Positions 35,713-44,928 of a stretch of DNA of 64,000 nucleotides are shown here, one piece after another. The position numbers were made by a program, and so were the translations under genes. Within the stretch, counting starts at the first letter, position 1. Each line of letters starts with the position of its first letter. The DNA comes from Paenibacillus sp. JJ-100 (GTDB lineage Bacteria; Bacillota; Bacilli; Paenibacillales; Paenibacillaceae): positions 434,001 to 498,000 of the forward strand of contig NZ_CAOJCM010000001.1 of assembly GCF_948329825.1 (NCBI RefSeq). The letters are read 5' to 3'. The notes under the pieces were generated by a model. The model saw nothing but the letters and a program-made list of their open reading frames with translations, was not told where the DNA came from and did no database searches.

Positions 35713-35965
35713 ATTTTCTTCCTCCTTATGGTGTCGAACGGTTTATCATAGTAACTATGCTCTCATTGTAAAGAATTTGACTCGCTATTTCCAGTAGGTG
35801 GGTTGATTTCTTATACATATATCATTGTTTTGAATTTGTTTGTCTATGCGTTAATGACTTTCTTTTTGAAGAAGAAACGGCTAGACTGGTGTGTAGAGTT
35901 TTTTTACATACAGAGGAGACGGGAATCGGCCATATGTCGTACCGGATCAGAACGGAGTGAGTGAT

Positions 35966-37063
35966 TTGTTATACAAAAGTCTTGCTAAACCATTATTGTT
36001 CAAAATGGACCCCGAAAAGGCCCATCATCTAATCATTGGTGGTCTGAGCGGTGTGGGGAGCATCCGTCCGGTTCCATCGGGGCTACGTGTAATGTACGGT
36101 GTTCGGGAAACGCCCGATCTGGCAGTAGATATGTTTGGTTGTCATTTTCCTACCCCGGTGGGTCTTGCCGCTGGTCTGGATAAAAACGGACAGGCTGTAA
36201 CCGGATTTTCTTCTATCGGATTCGGATTTATGGAAGTGGGAACGGTAACACCGCTGGCACAGACCGGCAACGATCAGCCTCGATTGTTCCGTTTACCCCC
36301 TGACGAGGCGCTGGTAAATCGAATGGGATTCAACAATCTGGGTGCAGAAGCGATGGCGAAAGAACTTGCACGTCTTCCGGAGCGACGTATTCCCGTAGCA
36401 ATTAATATCGGTAAGAACAAAGTTACTCCGAATGAGGAAGCTCATCTGGATTATGCGAAATGCATTCAGGCGTTATATAATTATGCAGACTTGTTCGTAG
36501 TGAATATCAGTTCACCAAATACGCCGGATTTGCGTAATCTGCAACATGGGAATGAACTAAAAGAATTGCTTGCGGCGGTTATGAGCGAGATGAATCGTCA
36601 ACAGGCTGAGGCTGGCGGGGTAGCCAAATCTGTACTTGTCAAAATTGCGCCAGACGTGAATGATCAGGAACTTGAGTATATGGTTAGTACGATTGCAGCA
36701 AGCGGGGTATCAGGCATTATTGCGACGAACACAACGATTAGCCGCGAAGGGCTCTCCCATCAGCATGCGAAGGAGACAGGCGGACTAAGCGGAAAACCAC
36801 TGCGTGAACGTTCTACAGAGATTATTCGTCAGGTATACAGACAAACAGAGGGTAAGCTTCCGATTATCGGCTCGGGTGGTATTTTCACAAGTGAGGATGC
36901 TTACGAGAAAATTAAAGCTGGGGCAAGTCTAGTGGAAATCTATACTGCGTTGATTTATGAAGGGCCAGAGGTTAATCGTCGCATTCATGCTGGCTTGCGC
37001 GAATTGCTGCGTAAAGATGGATATCGTCATATTTCAGAAGCGGTTGGTGCTGACCACCGTTAA
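35966..37063 (+). CDS. pyrD: Dihydroorotate dehydrogenase (quinone), class 2
   Basis: 365 residues. It oxidises dihydroorotate to orotate in pyrimidine synthesis and passes electrons to menaquinone. The N-terminal helices (LYKSLAKPLLFKMDPEKAHHL) that bind the membrane and quinone are typical of class 2, and the catalytic Ser is in VNISSPNT. GLAAGLDKNG and NRMGFNN are class markers. Bacillus has class 1B PyrD with PyrK, so this class 2 enzyme is a lineage marker. TTG at 35966 follows GGAG at 8 bases; GTG at 35957 is too close. Not in the pyr operon here. Confidence 0.94.
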   Translation: MLYKSLAKPLLFKMDPEKAHHLIIGGLSGVGSIRPVPSGLRVMYGVRETPDLAVDMFGCHFPTPVGLAAGLDKNGQAVTGFSSIGFGFMEVGTVTPLAQTGNDQPRLFRLPPDEALVNRMGFNNLGAEAMAKELARLPERRIPVAINIGKNKVTPNEEAHLDYAKCIQALYNYADLFVVNISSPNTPDLRNLQHGNELKELLAAVMSEMNRQQAEAGGVAKSVLVKIAPDVNDQELEYMVSTIAASGVSGIIATNTTISREGLSHQHAKETGGLSGKPLRERSTEIIRQVYRQTEGKLPIIGSGGIFTSEDAYEKIKAGASLVEIYTALIYEGPEVNRRIHAGLRELLRKDGYRHISEAVGADHR

Positions 37064-37196
37064 AATGCAATCGAATCCCCAGAATAGGAAACATAGAAGC
37101 GTGGAAGAGAGTTTAATGGATCGGGACTCTTCCCCCCGGTGAACATCATGTATAATGGATAAGAACAGGGGAGCTATAGAGACAGGAGGCATAACC

Positions 37197-38012
37197 ATGG
37201 ACGGTAGAGACTGGGGTACATTTTTACTTCCTTATGAACAAGCGGTAGAGGAATTGAAAGTCAAGTTCAAGACGATGAGGGCCGAATTGAAAAAACGGGA
37301 AGAATATGCCCCGATTGAATTCGTTACTGGCCGTGTCAAAAAAATCTCCAGCATTTTGGAAAAATCAAGACGTCTGAATGTAGCACTTGATGATGTGGAG
37401 ACAGGCATTGAGGATATCGCGGGTATCCGGATCATGTGCCAGTTCGTAGATGATATTCGCCGGGTTGCTGAATACATCCGGGCACGTAAGGACCTGACAG
37501 TTGTAATTGAAAAAGACTATATTACCAACTTCAAAGAGAGTGGTTATCGAAGCTTTCATATGATCATTGAGTATCCTGTACAAACAGCGCTGGGGCAGAA
37601 AAAAGTGCTTGCCGAAATTCAGATTCGGACACTGGCGATGAATTTCTGGGCAACCATTGAACATTCCCTGAGCTATAAATACCGGGAGAGCTTGCCAGAT
37701 GATATGAGAGCGAGATTGAAGAAAACAGCGGAAGCTGCCTTTGTTCTGGATAACGAGATGTCAGCGATTCGTCTGCAGATTCTGGAAGCGCAAAAGGCGT
37801 TTGAGGATGAATCCAATATCGTATCTAGAACACTCAGCATCATTCAACAGCTGTATTTTTATCATCTCGTGCATGAAGCGATTGAAGCGCAGAAACGATT
37901 CAATGACTGCTGGGAGCGACATGATATGGATGGACTCAAAGTGCTACTGGACGATGTGAAGGGACTTCTGAACAACGCCAGAAAGGGCGAGAATCCGGAT
38001 GAACAGCTATGA
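37197..38012 (+). CDS. yjbM: Small alarmone synthetase ((p)ppGpp synthetase, RelQ/YjbM type)
   Basis: 271 residues; a RelA/SpoT synthetase domain alone, without hydrolase, TGS or ACT domains. Motifs GRVKKISSILEKSRR, DIAGIRIMCQF, YRSFHMIIEYPV and EIQIRTLAMNFWATIEHSL carry the catalytic residues. The C-terminal helix region is longer than in YjbM (about 211 residues). It makes ppGpp/pppGpp from GDP/GTP plus ATP under envelope or other stress. ACAGGAGG precedes the ATG. The downstream DUF309 gene starts inside its end (14-base overlap), so the two are co-translated. Confidence 0.92.
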   Translation: MDGRDWGTFLLPYEQAVEELKVKFKTMRAELKKREEYAPIEFVTGRVKKISSILEKSRRLNVALDDVETGIEDIAGIRIMCQFVDDIRRVAEYIRARKDLTVVIEKDYITNFKESGYRSFHMIIEYPVQTALGQKKVLAEIQIRTLAMNFWATIEHSLSYKYRESLPDDMRARLKKTAEAAFVLDNEMSAIRLQILEAQKAFEDESNIVSRTLSIIQQLYFYHLVHEAIEAQKRFNDCWERHDMDGLKVLLDDVKGLLNNARKGENPDEQL

Positions 38013-38490
38013 ACCGCTTTATGTCGATTATCTGATTTATTTTAACCGGGATCAGGACTATTTCGAATGTCATGAAGTGCTTGAAGAATTATGGTTGGAA
38101 CGTGACCGTGATCCATTGTACAAAGGTTTGTTGCAGGTTGCCGTTGGATTGTATCATTACAGGAACGGTAATCTTCGTGGCGGACTCCTGATGCTGCAAA
38201 GTTCATTGGACTTATTGGCACCATATCCAGAGATCATGCTTGGAATTCAACTTGAGGCATTAAAAGAGGACGTTAGTGGTCTTGTAAGGGAGCTACAGCA
38301 AAATGAACCCGAAGCACTCGAGTATCGTGATCTGTCGATAATGATTGAGGATAAGGCGTTGGCACAAATGGTGAAGCTCAGATCAGTGGAGCTGAAGCCG
38401 AACATTCCGCAACGTCGAAGTCCAACCCGGGGACGAATCTATGAAGAGAAGATGAGAGCGCTAAGTCAGAGTCAGACGCTCAAAGAATAA
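37999..38490 (+). CDS. DUF309 protein
   Basis: 163 residues. The family motif YFECHEVLEELWLERD (about residues 15-30) with the His-Glu pair and RDPLYKGLLQVAVGLYHYRNGN are clear; the C-terminal part is helical and basic. DUF309 proteins are probably metal-binding helical bundles without a proven reaction. GGGCGAG precedes the ATG at 37999, which overlaps the alarmone synthetase gene by 14 bases. Confidence 0.88.
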   Translation: MNSYEPLYVDYLIYFNRDQDYFECHEVLEELWLERDRDPLYKGLLQVAVGLYHYRNGNLRGGLLMLQSSLDLLAPYPEIMLGIQLEALKEDVSGLVRELQQNEPEALEYRDLSIMIEDKALAQMVKLRSVELKPNIPQRRSPTRGRIYEEKMRALSQSQTLKE

Positions 38491-38534
38491 GAGAACCTAA
38501 ATAATCATGTAAATAAATAGGACCTACTGTCCTA

Positions 38535-38552
38535 TGTCTTGTATACAAGACA
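38535..38552. repeat. Perfect 18-bp palindrome
   Basis: TGTCTTGTATACAAGACA reads the same on both strands. Its last 3 bases are also the first of the following terminator stem. It resembles a GntR-type operator core (TTGTATACAA) but lies downstream of the operon, not at a promoter. Confidence 0.6.
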
Positions 38553-38591
38553 CCCCAATCATTCCAATGAGGAATCGATCGGGGTGTTTTT
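38550..38591 (+). terminator. Terminator of the alarmone synthetase-DUF309 operon
   Basis: ACACCCC (38550-38556) pairs with GGGGTGT (38581-38587), inner ATTCC/GGAAT; five T follow. Confidence 0.85.
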
Positions 38592-38603
38592 GGTTCGTTG
38601 AAG

Positions 38604-39152
38604 TTAGCTTTTAGTTGGTGTTACACTCGCTTTGTACTTTTCGAAAAACTGCTTGTACTCGTCCAGAGTGTAACCTTCGTCACTTTCTTTCTCTTTCAGT
38701 CCACCAACCATGCGATCTTTCTCCACGCCATCTTGGTAGTATACCAGTGTAGGCGTGAATTCAATATTGTAATCCGTCCAACCCTCATTAAATTCACGCA
38801 GGTTATATTGAGGGAGCTCAATGCCTTCACTATCCGCGAGTGGCATCAACTGAGGTGTAGTTGCACGACAATGTGAGCAATCAGAAGCAAAGAAATAAAC
38901 AAAGAAGCTCTCTTTGTTGTTCACTTTGGTTTTCAGATCAGCCGGCAGTATGATCTGTTGATAGTTAGGATCTTTAAGCAATTCTCGTGTAGCTGGATTT
39001 AGTTTGGAAGCGGCAATACCATAAGCATTTTCGACTGAATCCATCTGTTTCTTGGATTGTTGATTAACCAAAACCAATGCAGCAAGCATGACAACTAATA
39101 TACCTAGAAAGATAAGGATTGCGGCGCTTTTCTTTTTCTTCTTGGAATTCAT
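38604..39152 (-). CDS. Membrane-anchored thioredoxin-fold protein
   Basis: 182 residues. A lysine-rich start (MNSKKKKK), one membrane helix (SAAILIFLGILVVMLAALVLV) and an external thioredoxin-like domain with CSHC (ASDCSHCRATTP, about residue 92-95) and the cis-Pro segment EFTPTLVYY. BdbA/TlpA-like architecture; likely a disulfide exchange factor at the cell surface. Function inferred from fold. A GGGGGAT site precedes the ATG. Confidence 0.85.
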   Translation of the reverse strand: MNSKKKKKSAAILIFLGILVVMLAALVLVNQQSKKQMDSVENAYGIAASKLNPATRELLKDPNYQQIILPADLKTKVNNKESFFVYFFASDCSHCRATTPQLMPLADSEGIELPQYNLREFNEGWTDYNIEFTPTLVYYQDGVEKDRMVGGLKEKESDEGYTLDEYKQFFEKYKASVTPTKS

Positions 39153-39359
39153 CGTTCATCCCCCATTGTTCATATCGAAATAGCGTTGCAACAAAAATAA
39201 AGGCTGGGATAATATGCATAAACAACCGTTTTTTTGCTCAACAAACAATCTATTAGCATTATACTACATTACACGCTGTAGTGGAATAGATATGATAGGA
39301 TAGGCAAGCAAAATGAAGATATGATAACATAGAGCAATATGTCATTTTAATAGGATAGG

Positions 39360-41117
39360 ATGAGTGGAAATATGGCTGTACAGTTGCCTTTTATCTTTGC
39401 GGAGCGTATGGAACGTTTGCTTGGTGAAGAATTTGAATCTTTTATGAAATCGTATGATCAATCACCACATGCAGGACTTCGTGTAAATACACTTAAAATA
39501 TCAATAGAACAATTCAAAGAGATCGTCCCGTTTGAACTGAGACCTATACCTTGGTGTGAAACCGGATTTTACGTGCCTCATGGGGTAAAGCCAGGTCTAC
39601 ACCCTTATTATCATGCTGGTATGTATTACATACAGGAACCAAGTGCCATGGCTCCAGTGGAAAAGTTGCAAGTGCAACCGGGAGATCGTGTGCTTGATTT
39701 GTGTGCCGCCCCTGGGGGGAAATCAACTCAGATTGCTGCCAAATTACAAGGCAAAGGTGTGCTTGTTACCAATGACATTCATGCCGAGCGTACCAAAGCA
39801 CTTGCTAAAAATGTGGAACTGTACGGTGTAAGGAATGCAGTTGTGCTCAATGAGTCACCTGAACGCATTGCGGATGCGTTTCCGAACTATTTTGATAGAA
39901 TTTTAATCGATGCACCTTGCTCAGGGGAAGGGATGTTCCGCAAGGATGAGGACATGGTGAAATCATGGGAACACCATTCCGTTGATAAATGTGTGATCAT
40001 GCAACGCGATATTTTGGAAACGGCAGCTCGATTGTTAGCTCCAGGAGGTACGATCGTTTATTCAACGTGTACCTTTGCACCGGAAGAAAATGAAGCGATG
40101 ATTGCGGAGTTTTTGAGAAAAAATGGTGACTTTGTAGTTGTGAATATTGACCATACTTCAGGTTTTGCTCCTGGACGTCCGGAATGGGTTCGGCAAATGT
40201 CCCCGTTTCAGGCAGCGGAGACAGAAGGCGTGCTGGAGCAGACAAGTGGCACGGCCAGGTTGTGGCCTCACCTCTTGGAAGGAGAAGGGCATTACGTTGC
40301 TGTGTTAAAACATGTGGAGGCATATGAAGGTGATGAGGTAAGTTCGGATAAATGGATTGATGAATTTAATAGAGAGTTAGACAAAGAACTAAAAGAACTA
40401 GATGAAGAAAGGCAAAATGAGGGCCGAATTGCGGGTGAGTCTTCGTTGATTCAAGATCTAAGTGAGGATCGTTCTTTTTTACGATCGGCTTCGCTTCCTA
40501 TGACCAAAGCCGATCGTAAAAAGGAACGTTTGTTACGGCTTGAATCAAGAAAAAGTAGTGAAAGTGGCACGCGTGCCAGTAAACATGAACATAAATCAAG
40601 CAAAAAGGGAAAAGAGACTGGCGGCCGTAAGTTTGAACGAGGACAAGGACGAGGTACCAATACAGGTTCAAACGACCCATTAATGGTGTATCACCAGTTT
40701 ATAAAAGAAAACTTGGAGATGACACTTGAAGGAGAGACGGTATGTTACGGAGATCGAATATATCAGTCCGCGGTTGGAGCTTCCCGTCTTAAGGGATTAA
40801 AGGTCATTCGTCCTGGATGGTTTGTCGGAACAATGAAGAATGGACGATTCGTACCATCTCATCCGCTGGCGTGTGCCTTACGTGCATCGGAGGTGCAACG
40901 AAGTGTAAATCTATCTTCTGCGGATGGAGAAGCTGTCAGATACTTGAAGGGGGAGACGTTGAACGTGATGCAAGAACGAATAACACACCAAGAGGGATCC
41001 ATCCCTAAAGGATATGTTCTCGTGTGTGTGGATGGATATGCTGCTGGATGGGGAAAATGGCTGGATGGTGTGCTGAAGAATGAATATCCTGCGGGCTGGA
41101 GGTGGACATCGGTATGA
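39360..41117 (+). CDS. rRNA (cytosine-C5)-methyltransferase, RsmF/NOL1 type
   Basis: 585 residues. SAM motif I LDLCAAPGGKSTQ (about 115-127), motif IV DAPCSGEGMF (catalytic/release Cys), motif VI STCTFAPEENE (nucleophilic Cys). A basic low-complexity stretch of about 110 residues (roughly 355-440, rich in Ser, Lys, Arg, Gly and Glu) separates the catalytic core from a C-terminal PUA-like domain (about 445-585). The length exceeds that of E. coli RsmF (YebU, about 480) because of this insert. ATG 39360 and 39372 are both possible. It overlaps the next gene by 4 bases (ATGA). Confidence 0.9.
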   Translation: MSGNMAVQLPFIFAERMERLLGEEFESFMKSYDQSPHAGLRVNTLKISIEQFKEIVPFELRPIPWCETGFYVPHGVKPGLHPYYHAGMYYIQEPSAMAPVEKLQVQPGDRVLDLCAAPGGKSTQIAAKLQGKGVLVTNDIHAERTKALAKNVELYGVRNAVVLNESPERIADAFPNYFDRILIDAPCSGEGMFRKDEDMVKSWEHHSVDKCVIMQRDILETAARLLAPGGTIVYSTCTFAPEENEAMIAEFLRKNGDFVVVNIDHTSGFAPGRPEWVRQMSPFQAAETEGVLEQTSGTARLWPHLLEGEGHYVAVLKHVEAYEGDEVSSDKWIDEFNRELDKELKELDEERQNEGRIAGESSLIQDLSEDRSFLRSASLPMTKADRKKERLLRLESRKSSESGTRASKHEHKSSKKGKETGGRKFERGQGRGTNTGSNDPLMVYHQFIKENLEMTLEGETVCYGDRIYQSAVGASRLKGLKVIRPGWFVGTMKNGRFVPSHPLACALRASEVQRSVNLSSADGEAVRYLKGETLNVMQERITHQEGSIPKGYVLVCVDGYAAGWGKWLDGVLKNEYPAGWRWTSV

Positions 41118-41875
41118 GTGGGAAAGGCAAACAAACCCAGCGTTTGGACAAAATTTTAAGCCATATGGGTGTTGGTACGCGAAGTGAACTGAAGAAGATG
41201 GTTAAGCAGGGACGCATTCTTGTAGATGGCAAGGCAGTGAAGGACAGCGGGGTGCAGGTTAATCCGGAGATTAACGTTATTGAAGTAGATGGTGAGCGAA
41301 TCCTATATAGGGAGAATATTTATTTAATGCTGCACAAGCCGCCGGGCGTCGTCTCTGCGACAGAGGATGCCCGGGATAAAACGGTGCTGGACCTGCTACG
41401 CAAAGAAGATCGGATCTTCCAACCATTCCCGGTGGGGCGGCTGGATAAGGATACGGAAGGGCTGCTTATTCTGACCAATGATGGTCCCCTCGCTCATGAT
41501 TTGTTATCTCCTCGCAAACATGTACCTAAAACGTATGAAGCTCGGGTACTGGGGAAAGTGGATCAAGAAGACGTAAAGCGTTTTGCGATCGGCGTACATC
41601 TGGATGACGGATATGAGGCGATGCCAGCAGAGCTGACGATACTGAGATACGAGGAGACACCGGAAGGGACTGTCTCATTGATCTCGCTGATTATACATGA
41701 AGGTAAGTTCCATCAAGTTAAACGTATGTTTCAGGCCGTCGATAAACGTGTGATCTACCTGAAACGAGTAGCTATGGGAGACTTGAAACTTCCTTCTGAT
41801 CTGCCGATCGGACATTACCGAGAGCTAACTGAAGATGAGCTTAATGGTTTGCGGAATTATCATACACCCGACTAA
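41114..41875 (+). CDS. Pseudouridine synthase, RsuA family
   Basis: 253 residues. S4 RNA-binding domain at the N-terminus (QRLDKILSHMGVGTRSELKKM ... GRILVDGKAV), then the catalytic domain with GRLDKDTEGLLILTNDG, whose Asp is the catalytic residue. RsuA/YtzG-type enzymes convert one U in 16S rRNA to pseudouridine. GGAGG about 13 bases before the ATG; the start overlaps the methyltransferase stop, so the two rRNA-modifying enzymes are translated together. Confidence 0.92.
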   Translation: MSGKGKQTQRLDKILSHMGVGTRSELKKMVKQGRILVDGKAVKDSGVQVNPEINVIEVDGERILYRENIYLMLHKPPGVVSATEDARDKTVLDLLRKEDRIFQPFPVGRLDKDTEGLLILTNDGPLAHDLLSPRKHVPKTYEARVLGKVDQEDVKRFAIGVHLDDGYEAMPAELTILRYEETPEGTVSLISLIIHEGKFHQVKRMFQAVDKRVIYLKRVAMGDLKLPSDLPIGHYRELTEDELNGLRNYHTPD

Positions 41876-41897
41876 ACATAGATTGGAATGAAATCAT

Positions 41898-42701
41898 ATG
41901 ACTTACAAATTGATTGCACTAGATGTTGATGGAACTTTATTGAATGATCATCATGAGCTGACCGAGTGGACACAAGAGACCTTAATTCAAGCGTCTCGTC
42001 AAGGGGCTGAGATTGTACTTTGTTCAGGCCGCGGGCCGGCCAACACGATTCCTTTTATGAAACAGATGGGGCTGGACGGTTATGTTATAACGCATAATGG
42101 TGCGGTTACTGCTCAAGTGGAGACACGAGAAGTGATCCATCAGTTTTCTCTGGATACCCAAGGTCTGGAGCCAATTATGGCATACTGCCGTGAAAATGGG
42201 GTGCATTTTGACATTAACACAGCTTTTGGACTGTATGTGGAACAGCCTGAAGGTTTGGAGTTGCAGGTTAGGGAGATGTACTATAATTTCCTGGCGGAGC
42301 CGCTCAAACTGCCACGATGGGCAGACATGACAGAGCCACTTGCCAAATTTACGGCTTTTGGTCCCATTGAACAGATGGACGAAGTTCAGCGTGAATGGGC
42401 ATCTTGGAATCTTCCGTATTACATGACACGAAGTGGGGATTTTTTCATTGATTTGATGCATCCTGATGCATCCAAAGGAGCTGCGCTCAAAAGACTTGCT
42501 GATTCCAAAGGTATAGCCTCCTCTGAAATTATGGCGATTGGCAACTACTTTAATGATATTACGATGTTGACTTTTGCGGGAAAAGGTATTGCCATGGACA
42601 ACTCTCCTGAAGAGGTGAAAGCAGCTTCCAACGAAGTTACATTATCCAATAATGATGAAGGGGTAGCGCATGCCATCCATAAGTATATTTTGTCGCCGTA
42701 A
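41898..42701 (+). CDS. Cof-type HAD phosphatase
   Basis: 267 residues. Motif I DVDGTLLND (nucleophile Asp), motif II SGRGP, motif III Lys in SKGAALKRL, motif IV GNYFNDITML. Motif IV usually reads GDxxND; here the first Asp is Asn while the second is kept, so catalysis should remain possible. Type IIB cap domain in the middle. Cof proteins dephosphorylate sugar phosphates and cofactors with loose specificity. It lies 22 bases behind the RsuA gene on the same strand. Confidence 0.92.
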   Translation: MTYKLIALDVDGTLLNDHHELTEWTQETLIQASRQGAEIVLCSGRGPANTIPFMKQMGLDGYVITHNGAVTAQVETREVIHQFSLDTQGLEPIMAYCRENGVHFDINTAFGLYVEQPEGLELQVREMYYNFLAEPLKLPRWADMTEPLAKFTAFGPIEQMDEVQREWASWNLPYYMTRSGDFFIDLMHPDASKGAALKRLADSKGIASSEIMAIGNYFNDITMLTFAGKGIAMDNSPEEVKAASNEVTLSNNDEGVAHAIHKYILSP

Positions 42702-42805
42702 GTCCCCACTACTTCTCACTTGAATTTCAATAATAAACAGTCCTTATAAACTACTGTCCCTGAGGACATCCTAAGAGAATACGTTAGGAATGAGGAGGAC
42801 TGGCA

Positions 42806-43888
42806 ATGAATCAGATCGAACTAACTACGGATCTGCGAACAGCAAGTGGTGAAGTGCAGGATATTATGGTGGATGGCCGATATGCAGGCTCTCTTATACT
42901 GGTGTATAGGGAAGGGGAGCGCTTATCAGGCAGCCTTCAACTGGAGCAAGAGTCTATAAGAGAAGCATCTGAACAACATATTATAGATAAGGTGCATGTA
43001 TATGTTCGGACACTTGCAGATGCGGTGGCTGCTACCTATTATGATGTTTTGGTGAGTGTCGGCACGTTATATTCCGTGCTGCAGCCAGACATTAATGAAG
43101 GGGCAGAATGGTCTTCTCACGATGACGAAGAGTCAACAGGCTTTCTGAAGCAGGATGAGAGCTCGTATGTCGATACATTCGTTCATGCGACGGATAGAAT
43201 TCCTGCTTCTCGGGATGACTCTTTTACATATGAAGATGCGGAGCAGTTGCTCGAAATGGAGTTAGTAAGTGCTGGCCGTAACCTGTCGACCTATCTGTTT
43301 AATGATGTTGAAGGAGAAGAGGTCGCAGAAGCTACCTTGAAGCAGTACGGAGCCGATGTACAGGGAGAGATTCATTGGTATGATGAACCTGATGAATCTG
43401 TACAGGAAGCAGCGGCGGAGCTGCTTGTAAGGGAATTGGATGAAGAGATTATCGATACGATTACGATCCAGATGTGGCATCAAGGGAATAAAATAGAGAC
43501 CCTGGAATGGGTGCATCGTGATTTTTCGGAAGAGTTGGAAGAGGAACAAGAGGAGGAACAATCCGATCGCCTTGAAGATTCATTGAATTCAGAAGAAGCA
43601 GAAGAAGCTTGTTATGTCATGCTTAGGAGCAGGGACCGAGAGTTCAGCATCTATGATCTGTTTGTCCAAGAGCGTGGAGGGCTTCCGGTAGGAACAGCAA
43701 CGATCGATACGTCACACACGGACATTACAGGTTATATGGACTATGATGTTCCAGGCACGAGCATGCAGCGAAAAACACTGGTTGATGTGCTTATGCGAGA
43801 GCTGAACAGAGAGATCGAGTTCGACTCACTGCATCTCACCATGCTATATCGCAATCAGATTATCGATGAAGCAAGAGTCGAAGGGTAA
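42806..43888 (+). CDS. Acidic protein of three tandem repeats, unknown function
   Basis: 360 residues, very acidic. Three copies of a domain of about 80-85 residues are visible: about 5-88, about 152-233 and about 270-355. Each has a beta-rich start, a G[ST]-like turn, a helical segment with a Leu-rich heptad (for example LLVRELDEEI and VLMRELNREI) and a final strand such as MLYRNQIIDE. Copies 2 and 3 are joined by a Glu-rich linker (EELEEEQEEEQ). No signal peptide or membrane helix. GAGGAGG precedes the ATG. Function not known. Confidence 0.8.
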   Translation: MNQIELTTDLRTASGEVQDIMVDGRYAGSLILVYREGERLSGSLQLEQESIREASEQHIIDKVHVYVRTLADAVAATYYDVLVSVGTLYSVLQPDINEGAEWSSHDDEESTGFLKQDESSYVDTFVHATDRIPASRDDSFTYEDAEQLLEMELVSAGRNLSTYLFNDVEGEEVAEATLKQYGADVQGEIHWYDEPDESVQEAAAELLVRELDEEIIDTITIQMWHQGNKIETLEWVHRDFSEELEEEQEEEQSDRLEDSLNSEEAEEACYVMLRSRDREFSIYDLFVQERGGLPVGTATIDTSHTDITGYMDYDVPGTSMQRKTLVDVLMRELNREIEFDSLHLTMLYRNQIIDEARVEG

Positions 43889-43938
43889 GAGGCCGATGCC
43901 TTTTACTCTTTTTTTATGTTGAATTATATGAATTGATT

Positions 43939-43967
43939 TTGACGAAGAAATATATTCTCGGTATAGT
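43939..43967 (+). promoter_or_regulatory. Promoter of the GNAT gene
   Basis: TTGACG at 43939-43944, 17-base spacer, TATAGT at 43962-43967. Confidence 0.8.
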
Positions 43968-44016
43968 ACGATTAGTTATTTATGCAGTTAAAAGTTTGTA
44001 AAATGGGAGGGGCATA

Positions 44017-44562
44017 ATGAAGCATCCATTCACAATACGGAAGAGATACATTAATGACGGCTATGAGGCGGTTCAAGCGCAATCAGGAGACACGGAAGAG
44101 GTGCTTTCATTACTGGTGGAATCAGCATCTTGGCTGAAAAGCCAAGGCTCTTCGCAATGGAGTGCACTGCTTCAAGGAGAAGATTCTCATAATACACCTG
44201 CGGCCATTCAGAGGGGTGACGTTTTCGTTTTTAAAAAAGAAGCAAAGATCGCAGGCATGGTTATTCTCATGCAGAAGCCGAGTCCGTGGGATGTCAAGCT
44301 ATGGGGAGATCAGGCTCATGATGAAGATCAAGCGCTCTATCTGCACCGACTCGCCATCCGAAGAGCGTATGCTCGAACGGGCTTAGGTAAATCGATATTG
44401 CAGTGGTCTATTAATGGAATACAATTCAAGAATAAGTCGCTTGTACGCCTGGATTGTGGGGCTGACAACGCCACGTTAAATGCTTTTTATGCAGCTAATG
44501 GATTTGCTTATGCAGGCTTACAGCATGGATATTGTCTTTACGAGAAATCGGTTGAAATGTAA
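44017..44562 (+). CDS. GNAT family N-acetyltransferase
   Basis: 181 residues. The acetyl-CoA-binding motif A is LHRLAIRRAYARTGLGKSIL (R-x-x-G-x-G variant, about residues 110-130); the C-terminal FYAANGFAYAG is motif B. The acceptor cannot be inferred. GGGAGGGG precedes the ATG. It has its own promoter and terminator. Confidence 0.88.
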   Translation: MKHPFTIRKRYINDGYEAVQAQSGDTEEVLSLLVESASWLKSQGSSQWSALLQGEDSHNTPAAIQRGDVFVFKKEAKIAGMVILMQKPSPWDVKLWGDQAHDEDQALYLHRLAIRRAYARTGLGKSILQWSINGIQFKNKSLVRLDCGADNATLNAFYAANGFAYAGLQHGYCLYEKSVEM

Positions 44563-44596
44563 AGTCTCGGGAGCATGTGGTTAAAAAAATAATGAA

Positions 44597-44636
44597 AACA
44601 AGCCGGGAGCGATCAAAGCTTGTCCGGCTTGTTTTA
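44597..44636 (+). terminator. Terminator of the GNAT gene
   Basis: AACAAGCCGG (44597-44606) pairs with CCGGCTTGTT (44624-44633), followed by T. Confidence 0.9.
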
Positions 44637-44861
44637 TGTGTTGTCCGATCGAAAGCATAGCTAAGCTTATAATGTAAACAGGGACTTCTGTATCGATCGT
44701 CCATTGAATATGTTGTATATACGAATGAAAAATCCATGTCCCAAAATGGTGGATGTTCAAGCTTTTCTGTGTCATAATGAATATTGAGTATATACATTAA
44801 AATGCATGAAAATACATATTTGATACGAATTAATACAAGACCCCTTAACTGTTGCTTTACT

Positions 44862-44873
44862 GAACATATGTTC
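44862..44873 (+). promoter_or_regulatory. LexA/DinR-like dyad before the GT4 gene
   Basis: GAACATATGTTC is a perfect 12-bp palindrome and matches the core of the Bacillus SOS box (CGAAC-N4-GTTCG), with T in place of the outer C and G. It lies just before a TATAAT (44882-44887). Binding is unproven. The 225 bases between the GNAT terminator and this site hold nothing I can identify. Confidence 0.35.
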
Positions 44874-44928
44874 TGATATATTATAATTAAATGTGAAAAA
44901 AAGAGAAATGAAGCTGGAGAGGGGGACA

